Assembly: GCA_902561325.1 (NCBI GenBank) | Contig: CACEOL010000002.1 | Coordinates: forward strand, 1-64,000 | DNA: 64,000 nt | Direction: 5' to 3' | From: an uncultured SAR86 cluster bacterium | Lineage (GTDB): Bacteria > Pseudomonadota > Gammaproteobacteria > Magnimaribacterales > AG-339-G14 | Shown: piece by piece, positions 1 to 8,859 of the stretch | Position numbering within the stretch: the stretch's first letter is position 1 | Layout: each line of letters begins with the position of its first letter | The notes under the pieces: model-generated | Database searches by the model: none | What the model saw: the letters and a program-made list of their open reading frames with translations, nothing else | Told to the model about the DNA's origin: nothing | Made by a program: the position numbers and the translations under genes

Positions 1-137
1 TTTTTTTGATTTTCAGACTCAGTAATTTCATTTTTAGAAAAACTATCATCTATTTTTGTAAAAGGATTTTTACTGGTTAAAAGAACAAGAGTTAATACAA
101 GTAAAAATATAAAAATTAGGCTTATATATATTCTCAT
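1..137 (-). CDS. Hypothetical protein N-terminus with signal peptide/TM segment (partial, runs off window)
   Basis: Reverse-strand translation MRIYISLIFIFLLVLTLVLLTSKNPFTKIDDSFSKNEITESENQK, open to the window edge. Confidence 0.5.
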   Translation of the reverse strand, partial: MRIYISLIFIFLLVLTLVLLTSKNPFTKIDDSFSKNEITESENQK

Positions 138-204
138 TTTTAAATAGTCTTAATAAACAAATTGTAAGATAAAATTAACTTAGTTATTAGAAACAAAGGA
201 CAAA

Positions 205-1275
205 ATGCATAATCTTGAAGAGGTTGAGTTGATTATAGGAAACTCTGGAAAAAATTTCTCTGGAGTTACTTCAATTACTATTCAGCTACTCAGTTATCAA
301 TATAAAGAAATAAATTTAGCAGTCTTAGGTTCTTCTTTTATCCCAGATGAATTTAATACAATAAATTTTTATCAGTTTATTAAACTCACCAAAAATAAAT
401 TATCTAACGGAAAATATAGGATTTTTTTTACTCGCAGAAATGATGAAATGATTCAAGGCTTAATAGCCAAGTATGTTTTTGGCTCTAAAATAAAGATAAT
501 TTTTTTATCGACCGCTCAGAGAAACCATACAAGATTTACCAAATGGTTAATCTCTAAGATGGATAGTGTCATCTCAACTTCAAAAAAAGCAGCAAGTTAT
601 TTAGTAAAAGAACCTGACGCAATTATTCCTCATGGAGTTGATTTGAAAAGATTTTCTGCGCCAATTAATAAAGAAGATTCATGGGATAAGTTGAATTTTC
701 CCGGGACATTAGGAATTGGTATTTTTGGAAGAGTAAGACATTCAAAAGGTATAGATATTCTTGTTGATGCTGCAATAAATATTTTGCCAAATTATCCCTC
801 CGCTACAGTAATCATCTGTGGGGAAACGCAAATAGAAGATCAGCCTTATAAGAAAAAAATAATTTCTAAAATTAAGAAAGCTAATTTAGAAGACAGAATT
901 ATTTTTTTAGGTAAAAAAACCTTTGAGGAACTGCCAAACTTATTTCAAGGAATGACAATCGTTGCAGCTTTAAGTAGAAATGAAGGTTATGGCCTTACTC
1001 CTTTTGAAGGAATGGCATCGGGTGCAGCAGTATTAACCAGTTCAGAGGGTGTTTGGGATGAAATTATTAGAGATGGAGTTGATGGTTACGTTGTAGATAC
1101 TAATGATGTTAAACAAACTTCTGAAAAATTAGATTTATTAATAAAAAATAGTTCTAAAACAAAAATCATGGGAGAAAATGCTGCAGAATATATTAAACAA
1201 AACTTTTCGATTGAAACAGAAGCAAAAAAATTAATAGGCCATATTAGACATGTACAGAATACTGAAATCATTTAA
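205..1275 (+). CDS. Glycosyltransferase family 4 / group 1
   Basis: GIFGRVRHSKGIDILVDA and EGYGLTPFEGMASGAAVL motifs typical of GT-B group 1 glycosyltransferases. Confidence 0.8.
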   Translation: MHNLEEVELIIGNSGKNFSGVTSITIQLLSYQYKEINLAVLGSSFIPDEFNTINFYQFIKLTKNKLSNGKYRIFFTRRNDEMIQGLIAKYVFGSKIKIIFLSTAQRNHTRFTKWLISKMDSVISTSKKAASYLVKEPDAIIPHGVDLKRFSAPINKEDSWDKLNFPGTLGIGIFGRVRHSKGIDILVDAAINILPNYPSATVIICGETQIEDQPYKKKIISKIKKANLEDRIIFLGKKTFEELPNLFQGMTIVAALSRNEGYGLTPFEGMASGAAVLTSSEGVWDEIIRDGVDGYVVDTNDVKQTSEKLDLLIKNSSKTKIMGENAAEYIKQNFSIETEAKKLIGHIRHVQNTEII

Positions 1276-2518
1276 ATTAGTAATAGTATTTTTAGTTTTA
1301 CAAAGCTCTTTAAGTTTTTCTTCAAATATAGAAAACTCTACCAATCACATAAAAACTATAGTTTTTGGAGCAGGTTGTTTCTGGAGTGTAGAAAAAAAGT
1401 TTCAAGAGACCTATGGCGTTATAAATGTTGAATCGGGTTATGCAGATGGAAAAAATATTAAGCCTATTTATAAAGAAATCATCAAAAGAGAAAATAGATT
1501 TAATCCAGATAATTACGTAGAGGTTGTCAAAGTAACTTACAACAGTAATAAAACAAATCTTGAAAATCTTTTAAAAACTTTTTTTGAAATGCATGACCCA
1601 ACTCAAGAAAATCGTCAAGGGAATGATATTGGTGTTCAATACCGATCAGTCGTTCTTACCTCGTCAAAAGAAGAGATTTTACTTTCAAACAAAGTAAAAA
1701 ATATATATCAAAGTCTTTTGAGTGAAAAAGGATTCGGACCTATAAAAACTAACATTAAAGAATTAACTAATTTTTACTTGGCTGAAAATTATCATCAAGA
1801 CTATCTAAGAAAAAATCCAAATGGGTATTGTCCGGATTATTCAACAGGAGTAGTTTTTACTAAAAAATCAAAGAAATCTGTTGATAACAAAAATTTACTG
1901 ACTGGAAAGAAAATTATTGTTCTCGAAGCAGACGGATGTCCTTATTGTTATAAATTGAGAAAAGATGTCCTTGATGACTATTCGGGTTCAATAGATTTAT
2001 ATTTTAGGAAATCAGATGAATTAGATGGCGTTGATTTGAAAACTCCTACTTGGGCTACACCAACAATTTATTTTTTAGAAAATGGCAAGGAGGTTTCGTC
2101 TCATCAAGGTTATTTATCTAATAAAAAGTTTTATAAGTCATTGGGAAAATTTAAACTTGGTAAATCTGAGGCTTACAATGTAGCTTTCAATCAAGGAACT
2201 GATCCTACATATTGTAAAGAGTACGAACTTTTTAAAAATACTCCAGACGGAGTTTTCATTGATAAATTAAGTGGAGCTCCACTATTTAGTACTAAATACA
2301 GATTCAACTCTAAAACAGGATGGCTTTCTTTTACTGAAGCAGTGAAAGATTCTGTAACTGAGCATATGGATTACAGTTATGGCATGGTTCGAGTTGAGAT
2401 AAGATCTAAGTCATCAGGCATTCACTTAGGACATGTATTCAATGATGGTCCAAATGGCAAACCAAGGTATTGTATTAATGCGACTGTGTTAGAATTCGTT
2501 CCGAATTTAGACACGTAG
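1250..2518 (+). CDS. msrAB: Exported MsrA - thioredoxin/glutaredoxin-like - MsrB fusion (peptide methionine sulfoxide reductase)
   Basis: N-terminal signal peptide; MsrA GAGCFWSVE; central GCPYC redox motif; C-terminal MsrB HLGHVFNDGP...RYCINATVL. Confidence 0.9.
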   Translation: MYRILKSFKLVIVFLVLQSSLSFSSNIENSTNHIKTIVFGAGCFWSVEKKFQETYGVINVESGYADGKNIKPIYKEIIKRENRFNPDNYVEVVKVTYNSNKTNLENLLKTFFEMHDPTQENRQGNDIGVQYRSVVLTSSKEEILLSNKVKNIYQSLLSEKGFGPIKTNIKELTNFYLAENYHQDYLRKNPNGYCPDYSTGVVFTKKSKKSVDNKNLLTGKKIIVLEADGCPYCYKLRKDVLDDYSGSIDLYFRKSDELDGVDLKTPTWATPTIYFLENGKEVSSHQGYLSNKKFYKSLGKFKLGKSEAYNVAFNQGTDPTYCKEYELFKNTPDGVFIDKLSGAPLFSTKYRFNSKTGWLSFTEAVKDSVTEHMDYSYGMVRVEIRSKSSGIHLGHVFNDGPNGKPRYCINATVLEFVPNLDT

Positions 2519-2585
2519 CTCAGTTGGTTAGAGTACTACCTTGACATGGTAGGGGTCCCCGGTTCGAATCCGGGCGTGTCTACCA
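2509..2585 (+). tRNA. tRNA-Val (GAC)
   Basis: Cloverleaf: acceptor AGACACG/CGTGTCT, anticodon stem CTACC/GGTAG with loop TTGACAT, T-arm GGTTCGAATCC, encoded CCA. Confidence 0.93.
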
Positions 2586-2601
2586 AACCACCGAGGTAAA
2601 A

Positions 2602-2865
2602 ATGCTTGAATTAAATATTTTCAATTCTGCACAAATTTTCGATCAAATTTTTGCATTCATCTGTGTTTATTTACTAACTAGCCTTAATGCTAAAACTCGT
2701 TTCTATGGTTTTATTGTTGGTACTATCGGGTTTATTCCTGGAGTTTATTTATTAATTGTTACTGAACTCTGGTGGCTATTAGCATGCATGCCAATATGGG
2801 CTTATATCAACTATATTGGAATAGTTAATAACTACAGAGAATATAAAAAAACTAAAGTTGCTTAA
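2602..2865 (+). CDS. Small membrane protein, hypothetical
   Basis: 87 aa with about 3 hydrophobic segments; GAGGT SD-like sequence upstream. Confidence 0.65.
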   Translation: MLELNIFNSAQIFDQIFAFICVYLLTSLNAKTRFYGFIVGTIGFIPGVYLLIVTELWWLLACMPIWAYINYIGIVNNYREYKKTKVA

Positions 2866-2907
2866 AAGATATTTTTTTATAACTAAGTTTCTGGGTACAT
2901 TTTTCTT

Positions 2908-3423
2908 ATGGATAACTTATTAAAAGCTTTCTTGAGATCAGATCATGCTGGGGAGGTAGGAGCTGTTTATATTTATAGAGGAATTCTTAAAATTGCTAAG
3001 GACCCTGATTTAGTTAATTTTTCTAAAAGGCATTTAATAACTGAAGAATCTCACCTTCAAAAAATTGAGGAAGTGCTTCCAAAAAAAGATAGAAGCAAAT
3101 TAGTTTGGTTATGGAAGGTAGCAGGCTTTTTACTCGGTTTCCTTCCTACGTTATTTGGTCCAAAAATTGTCTTCGCCACTATTGAAGCTGTTGAAGCCTT
3201 CGTAGAAGATCACTACGAAGAACAACTCAAATATCTTCGAGCTCAACCAAATCCAAACCAAGAATTAATAAATCTTCTTCAGTCATGTCAGGATGACGAA
3301 ATTGATCATAAACTTGAATCAGCTGAAAAGAAAAATTTAACACCAGGAATTTTTATCAACCTCTGGACCAAAATAGTAGGCGGCGGTTCAGCTTTCGCAG
3401 TTAAAGTAGCAAAAATCATATAA
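2908..3423 (+). CDS. coq7: 3-demethoxyubiquinol 3-hydroxylase Coq7
   Basis: LRSDHAGEVGAVYIYRG, EESHL, EDHYEEQL and DDEIDHK di-iron motifs. Confidence 0.93.
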   Translation: MDNLLKAFLRSDHAGEVGAVYIYRGILKIAKDPDLVNFSKRHLITEESHLQKIEEVLPKKDRSKLVWLWKVAGFLLGFLPTLFGPKIVFATIEAVEAFVEDHYEEQLKYLRAQPNPNQELINLLQSCQDDEIDHKLESAEKKNLTPGIFINLWTKIVGGGSAFAVKVAKII

Positions 3424-3477
3424 TTTCTTTAATTAGCTATTGATCAAAAAAATCAATAACGTATAATTAAAGAAATT
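3422..3477. repeat. Long imperfect palindrome between coq7 and the methyltransferase gene
   Basis: AATTTCTTTAATTA (3422-3435) is complementary to TAATTAAAGAAATT (3464-3477); inner arms TATTGAT (3438-3444) and ATCAATA (3452-3458). Confidence 0.85.
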
Positions 3478-3482
3478 CCCTT

Positions 3483-4766
3483 ATGAAAAACAAATCAAAG
3501 TTAAAAGTAGTTGAGCTCTTTGCAGGAGTTGGCGGATTTAGACTCGGTTTGGAAGGCTGGAAAGGTAAATCGTCATTAAGTCAATATACAAAAAGATTAA
3601 AAAAAAATTATGAAGTTGTATGGAGCAATCAATGGGAGCCTTCTACAAAAACACAGCATGCAAGCGATATCTATGTCAAAAGATTTGGAGAAGAAAATCA
3701 TAGCAATGAAGATATTCATTCGGTAGACCCAAAAAAGATCCCTAGTCATGATTTATTAGTAGGTGGTTTTCCTTGCCAAGACTATTCTGTTGCAAAGCAA
3801 ATGAGCAAATCTAAAGGTATAGAGGGTAAAAAAGGTGTTCTTTGGTGGGATATTAGAAATATTTTAGAAGTAAAAAGACCTAAATATATCTTATTAGAAA
3901 ATGTCGATCGATTGATTAAATCACCAGCGAAGCAAAGAGGTAGAGACTTTGCAATAATTTTAGCCTCTCTATCAGACTTAGGTTACATGGCAGAGTGGCG
4001 AGTAATTAATGCCGCCGACTATGGAATGCCACAAAGACGAAGGAGGGTTTTTATTTTTGCAGCCCATAAAAAAACTAACATTTATAAAAATTTAAATAAT
4101 ATTGAAGAATGGGTTTTAAAAAAAGGAATTTTTGCAAAAGCTTTCAAAGTAAAGAAAACACAAAATAAGCAACTTACTTTATTTGGCAACATAGATTTTT
4201 CAGAAGTCATGCTTGAGGGAGACTTGACCGAAATTACAAAAAAATTCAATAAAAAGAATGGAACTAAAGGAGTTTTTGAAAATACTGGAATCATGTTTGA
4301 TAGAAATATTAAAACTATCAAAACCGAACCAGATTATGAAGGAAAAACACAAACTCTTTCGGATATTTTAATTAGTCATAATGAAGTATCAGAGGATTTC
4401 TATTTAGGAGAAGACTTAGAGAAATGGAAATATTTAAAAGGCTCAAAAAATGAAAAGCGAAAAAAATCTAATGGAGAAGTTTTTTACTACAAAGAAGGTC
4501 CTTTAAGTTTCCCTGATAGTCTCGATAAACCAGCTCGAACCATAATTACAAGCGAGGGCGGAATAACCCCAAGTAGATTTAAGCATGTCGTAGAGCAGCA
4601 GGGCAGGCTTAGGAGATTGACTCCAGTTGAGTTAGAAAGAGCTAATATGTTTCCTGACAACTTCACTGAAGAGGCAAACGACACAAAGCGTTCTTTTTTT
4701 ATGGGCAATGCTCTTGTGGTGGGAATAGTTGAGAAGCTTGGCAAGGCCTTATTCAAGATGTCTTAG
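3483..4766 (+). CDS. DNA (cytosine-5-)-methyltransferase
   Basis: VELFAGVGGFRLGLE, GGFPCQDYSVA, LLENVDRL, YGMPQRRRRVFIFA and C-terminal RRLTPVELERANMFPDNF. Confidence 0.95.
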   Translation: MKNKSKLKVVELFAGVGGFRLGLEGWKGKSSLSQYTKRLKKNYEVVWSNQWEPSTKTQHASDIYVKRFGEENHSNEDIHSVDPKKIPSHDLLVGGFPCQDYSVAKQMSKSKGIEGKKGVLWWDIRNILEVKRPKYILLENVDRLIKSPAKQRGRDFAIILASLSDLGYMAEWRVINAADYGMPQRRRRVFIFAAHKKTNIYKNLNNIEEWVLKKGIFAKAFKVKKTQNKQLTLFGNIDFSEVMLEGDLTEITKKFNKKNGTKGVFENTGIMFDRNIKTIKTEPDYEGKTQTLSDILISHNEVSEDFYLGEDLEKWKYLKGSKNEKRKKSNGEVFYYKEGPLSFPDSLDKPARTIITSEGGITPSRFKHVVEQQGRLRRLTPVELERANMFPDNFTEEANDTKRSFFMGNALVVGIVEKLGKALFKMS

Positions 4767-4767
4767 A

Positions 4768-5466
4768 CTAATCTTGATTCAAAAGTTTTTTCATAAATTG
4801 AGATTTAAAAGAAAAAGCTCTTTGCATTGCAGGTTCCTTTGAAAAAGGTTGATTTCTCAAACTATTACTATCAGCTCCTTTTGTACATGCTCCCAAATAA
4901 CATGTATCGCTTTCACTTAGTTCATGAGCTTTGCCTTCTGTAATTTTCCCAATAATCTTGTTCCAGTCCTTTTTAAATTGCGAATAGTATTTACTTTTTT
5001 TTAATTCTAAAAATTCTACACTATGAAATTGATAATCAAGTTCATGCACTTCTTTATCCATTGGATCTATGTATCTTATGATTAAAGTTCTCTTATTCTT
5101 TTTCATGAAGCTAGATGTTTCAAATTTTTCCGAAACAATTTCATTGAAATTTATAATGTTACACACTAATCTTTCTTTAGGAGCCAAATTGCCATTTTTT
5201 AATTTTTTCAGCGGTGTAACTTTTAACTCGATTTCTGCATCTGTAAAATCAGGCTCTGATCTAGAATTATTTTTTATTAAAAAATAAAATTCTTCTACTT
5301 TTTGACCAAACCTTCCTTTATTCTGCTTTTCTCTATTTGGATAATATTTATCGTTGAATTCTTTTACTTGTTGTTCGCTTAAGATGTTTCTTAAAGTTGT
5401 ACCTTCTAGTCTTTTAGCAAATTTGAGTATCGACTTTTCACTAAGGCTGTCATATTCACTTTCCAT
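4768..5466 (-). CDS. Sau3AI/MutH-family type II restriction endonuclease (single domain)
   Basis: DFTDAEIELKVTPLKK catalytic D-ExK; CYLGACTKGADSNSLRNQPFSKEPAMQRAFSFKSQFM resembles the Sau3AI region. Confidence 0.88.
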   Translation of the reverse strand: MESEYDSLSEKSILKFAKRLEGTTLRNILSEQQVKEFNDKYYPNREKQNKGRFGQKVEEFYFLIKNNSRSEPDFTDAEIELKVTPLKKLKNGNLAPKERLVCNIINFNEIVSEKFETSSFMKKNKRTLIIRYIDPMDKEVHELDYQFHSVEFLELKKSKYYSQFKKDWNKIIGKITEGKAHELSESDTCYLGACTKGADSNSLRNQPFSKEPAMQRAFSFKSQFMKKLLNQD

Positions 5467-5524
5467 ATAAAAAGATTGTACTAATGTTTTTTTTACTTGC
5501 TAGTTTTGGAAGTAGTTTGTAATA

Positions 5525-5544
5525 TACTATATATATATACAGTA
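5525..5544. promoter_or_regulatory. LexA (SOS) operator
   Basis: TACTATATATATATACAGTA matches the E. coli consensus TACTGTATATATATACAGTA at 19/20 positions; directly upstream of umuDC. Confidence 0.88.
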
Positions 5545-5567
5545 TTAATTATTCAACCTTAATATTT

Positions 5568-5993
5568 ATGAATTTAAAACATTTAGGGCAGATTGCAGAC
5601 TCTGACAGAAACTCAGAAACACCTTTGTTTTCTGAATATGTTCAAGTAGGTTGGCCAAGTCCCGCAGATGACTACATAGAAAAATCAATTGATTTACACC
5701 AACTCTTAATAAAAGCTCCAGCTGCTACTTATCTTGTGAGGGCAAATGGAGATTCCATGTTAAATGCAGGAATCAATAATGGCGCAATACTTATAGTTGA
5801 TAGGAGTCTGGAGCCTAAACATGGTGACATTGTTATTGCTTCCATCGATGGCGCTTATGCTTGTAAGCGTCTTCAGTTAACACCTAAGGTAGGCTTATTG
5901 TCGGAGAACATTAAATACCCGCCAATTTTTTTAAAGAATGGAGAAGAACTAGACATAATGGGAGTTGTCACTGCAGCAATAAATCAGTTTTAA
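5568..5993 (+). CDS. umuD: UmuD-like translesion polymerase accessory protein (S24 peptidase)
   Basis: YLVRANGDSMLNAGINNGAILIVDRSLEPKHGDIVIASIDGAYACKRL (Ser/Lys dyad); followed by umuC. Confidence 0.93.
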   Translation: MNLKHLGQIADSDRNSETPLFSEYVQVGWPSPADDYIEKSIDLHQLLIKAPAATYLVRANGDSMLNAGINNGAILIVDRSLEPKHGDIVIASIDGAYACKRLQLTPKVGLLSENIKYPPIFLKNGEELDIMGVVTAAINQF

Positions 5994-5994
5994 A

Positions 5995-7257
5995 ATGTTT
6001 GCTTTAGTAGACTGCAATAGTTTTTACGCTTCATGCGAAAGAGTTTTTAGACCAGATCTTAGAACAAAACCAGTAGTTGTTTTATCAAATAATGATGGTT
6101 GTGTCGTTGCTTTAACTAAGGAAGCAAAAAATCTTGGAATCAAGATGTGCGATCCTTGGTTCAAAATCGAAAAGACATTCAAACAAAAAGGCGGAATTGC
6201 ATTCTCATCTAATTATGAGCTGTATGGCGATATTTCATCTCGAATCATGAGTATTTTAGAAGAGCTTTCTCCTAAAGTAGAAATTTATAGTATCGACGAA
6301 GCATTTCTTGATTTAACCGGTATAGCTAATTGCATGGACTTAGAAGAGTTCGGTAGAGCCTGTCAAAAACAAATCATGCAGTATACCGGGATGCCAGTTC
6401 GTGTCGGTATAGGTCCCACTAAGACCTTAGCTAAGGTTGCAAGTTATGGCGCTAAGCGTTATCCAACTACTCAAGGAGTGCTAGACATCACTGCATTACA
6501 CAAAAGAACAAAACTTATGAAGCTAATGCCAGTAAATGAAATATGGGGAGTGGGGCGGAGATTAAATAAGCGCCTTCTTTCCCAAAGAGTTTCAACCGCA
6601 TTTAATTTAAGCCAAATGGATATAGGACAAGTAAGAAAACAATTTAGTATTATGCTGGTTAATACCATTAGGGAGTTACGAGGAGAAACTTGCATTCCGT
6701 TGGACAATGCACCTGCACCAAAAAAACAAATAGTAGTTAGTCGGACTTTTAGTAAACGCGTAACAGAGTTAGATTTTTTAGAAGAAGCAGTTAGTGATTA
6801 CGCAGCCCGGGCAGCTGAAAAATTAAGAAAAGAAGGGAAGGCTTGTAAAATTATTTCTGTCTTTATTAGAACTAATCCTTTTAGAAAACAAGATATACAG
6901 CATAGAGAAATTAGATCAACTTCTCTTTTATATCCAACTAATGACACAAGAGACTTGATTAAGTCTGCAAAACTTTTACTAAAGGATTTATATCGAAAAG
7001 ACTTTAACTACAATAAAGCTGGCATTATGCTGAGTGATTTTTTTGATGAAACTGTATATCAACTAGATTTATTCAAGAAAAAGGACAGAAATATTCAAGA
7101 CTTTAAGATGATGAGCTTAGTCGACCAAATCAACCAAAGTAATTTAGGACCTGTGAGTTTTCTTGCACAAGGAATTAAAAAAGAATGGTCAATGAAAAGA
7201 GAATTACAATCTCCTCGATATACGACCAACTTACAAGATATTTTAGCGGTTAATTAA
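5995..7257 (+). CDS. umuC: DNA polymerase V catalytic subunit UmuC
   Basis: MFALVDCNSFYASCERVFRPDL, VEIYSIDEAFLDL; Y-family polymerase. Confidence 0.95.
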   Translation: MFALVDCNSFYASCERVFRPDLRTKPVVVLSNNDGCVVALTKEAKNLGIKMCDPWFKIEKTFKQKGGIAFSSNYELYGDISSRIMSILEELSPKVEIYSIDEAFLDLTGIANCMDLEEFGRACQKQIMQYTGMPVRVGIGPTKTLAKVASYGAKRYPTTQGVLDITALHKRTKLMKLMPVNEIWGVGRRLNKRLLSQRVSTAFNLSQMDIGQVRKQFSIMLVNTIRELRGETCIPLDNAPAPKKQIVVSRTFSKRVTELDFLEEAVSDYAARAAEKLRKEGKACKIISVFIRTNPFRKQDIQHREIRSTSLLYPTNDTRDLIKSAKLLLKDLYRKDFNYNKAGIMLSDFFDETVYQLDLFKKKDRNIQDFKMMSLVDQINQSNLGPVSFLAQGIKKEWSMKRELQSPRYTTNLQDILAVN

Positions 7258-7260
7258 AAC

Positions 7261-8286
7261 TTACTTATTAGAGAACCAAGCAACATTGGAAGTAGACTCT
7301 TCTATTTTATTTTGAACCCCTAAGACTAAAGAAAAGAGCGCCATTCTAATTAAAAGTCCATTATCTGTTTGTCTATAAATAGCTAAATTAGGGTTCTGAT
7401 TAAGATCAGAATCTAATTCATTTGCGTCTGGACGAGAATCTCGAGGAAGAGGATGCATAATTATGGTATTGGGTTCACAATTTTTCGTATAAATTTCTTG
7501 GTTTAAAGACATGAGTCCTTTGTACTTTCCAGATTCAGATTTACTAGAAAACCTTTCTTCTTGTATTCGCGTCATATAGATAATATCTACTTCAGAAATT
7601 CCTTTTGTAATGTCATCGGTTTCAAAAAAACTTACGGAGGACTCTTTAAAAGTTTCTTTAATAGAGGACGGAAGTTTTAATTTTTTTGGTGAAATTAAGT
7701 TGATGGTTACATTTTTATACAGACAAAGAACTTTACATAAAGAATGTACAGCTCTTCCGTATTTTAGATCACCAATCAGAGCAATTCTTAAACCATCAAT
7801 TGATTTATTCTTTGATTCTAGCTCTTTTTTAATTGTGTAAAGGTCCAACAAAGCCTGACTTGGATGTTCATTGTCACCATCGCCTCCATTTATAACAGGA
7901 ACCCTAGAAGCTTCTGCAAATTCATTTACTGACCCCGCTTCATGGTGCCGCATGACAATTATGTCGCTGTAGCCACTTAAAACTCTTGATGTGTCATAAA
8001 GGGATTCTCCTTTGGCCAATGAGGTTGCTTCAATTCCAGTTGTCTCTCTTACTTCTCCGCCTAGAATATTAAATGCACTCCCAAAGCTTATTCTAGTTCT
8101 GGTACTTGGTTCAAAAAACATATTAGAAAGTATCGCTCCTTGAAGTACACGAGTAATTCTTTCTCTTTTAGCATAAGGAACTAAAGAGTCAGAAGTGGTG
8201 AATATTTTTTCTATATCAGTTCTTTCAAACTGATCTATGGAGAGAATGTGGCTTCCTAAGAACTCCATGGCGAGCCATTCTAGCAT
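7261..8286 (-). CDS. pyrB: Aspartate carbamoyltransferase
   Basis: FFEPSTRTRISFGSA, DGDNEHPSQALLDLYT, IIMHPLPRDSRPD. Confidence 0.93.
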   Translation of the reverse strand: MLEWLAMEFLGSHILSIDQFERTDIEKIFTTSDSLVPYAKRERITRVLQGAILSNMFFEPSTRTRISFGSAFNILGGEVRETTGIEATSLAKGESLYDTSRVLSGYSDIIVMRHHEAGSVNEFAEASRVPVINGGDGDNEHPSQALLDLYTIKKELESKNKSIDGLRIALIGDLKYGRAVHSLCKVLCLYKNVTINLISPKKLKLPSSIKETFKESSVSFFETDDITKGISEVDIIYMTRIQEERFSSKSESGKYKGLMSLNQEIYTKNCEPNTIIMHPLPRDSRPDANELDSDLNQNPNLAIYRQTDNGLLIRMALFSLVLGVQNKIEESTSNVAWFSNK

Positions 8287-8327
8287 TAAATTATTTATTT
8301 TATGGAATTAATAATTGTTCTAAATTC

Positions 8328-8858
8328 TTGTATGATAAATCAATGTCTAATGATTGTTTGATACTTAACGGAAACGGAAAACCTCTAAGTTATTTTCCTT
8401 TATCTGCAGTAGATTGGAAAACTGCTGTCAAATTAGTATTTACAAGAAATGTTATTGTTATCAAAGAGCATGATGACTGGGAAGTAAGATCACCATCACA
8501 ATCTTTCAAAGTACCCAGTATTGTCATGCTAAGAAAGTATTATAAATTTTCAAAAAAAGTTAAGTTTTCAAGATCCAATGTATTTTTGAGAGACATGTTT
8601 ACTTGCCAATACTGTAAAAATGTTTTTGAAAAGAAAGATTTAACTATTGATCATATAATTCCTAAAAGTAAGGGTGGAGAAACCAATTGGTTAAATGTAA
8701 CTACTTGCTGCAAATCTTGTAATTTATCAAAGGCAGACAAAATTATTGATCCTTCCCCAGAAGTAAGAACTCCCTCTTTAAGAGATCTTATAAAAGGCCA
8801 AGAATCTTTAGAAAGAAAAAAAATAGAAACCGATTGGCAGGAATATATAGTTGCTTAA
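8328..8858 (+). CDS. HNH endonuclease family protein
   Basis: CQYC...LTIDHIIPKSKGGETNWLNVTTCCKSCN; true start likely the internal ATG at about 8343. Confidence 0.85.
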   Translation: MYDKSMSNDCLILNGNGKPLSYFPLSAVDWKTAVKLVFTRNVIVIKEHDDWEVRSPSQSFKVPSIVMLRKYYKFSKKVKFSRSNVFLRDMFTCQYCKNVFEKKDLTIDHIIPKSKGGETNWLNVTTCCKSCNLSKADKIIDPSPEVRTPSLRDLIKGQESLERKKIETDWQEYIVA

Positions 8859-8859
8859 A

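Noticed and set aside
3422-3477. Palindrome interpreted as a mobile-element terminal repeat
   Set aside because: Arms are adjacent and form one hairpin in a 60-bp gap; no transposase or target duplication seen.
5520-5545. AT dinucleotide run as a simple microsatellite
   Set aside because: Its full 20 bp match the LexA consensus at 19 positions and it lies at the expected place before umuDC, so a regulatory site is the better explanation.
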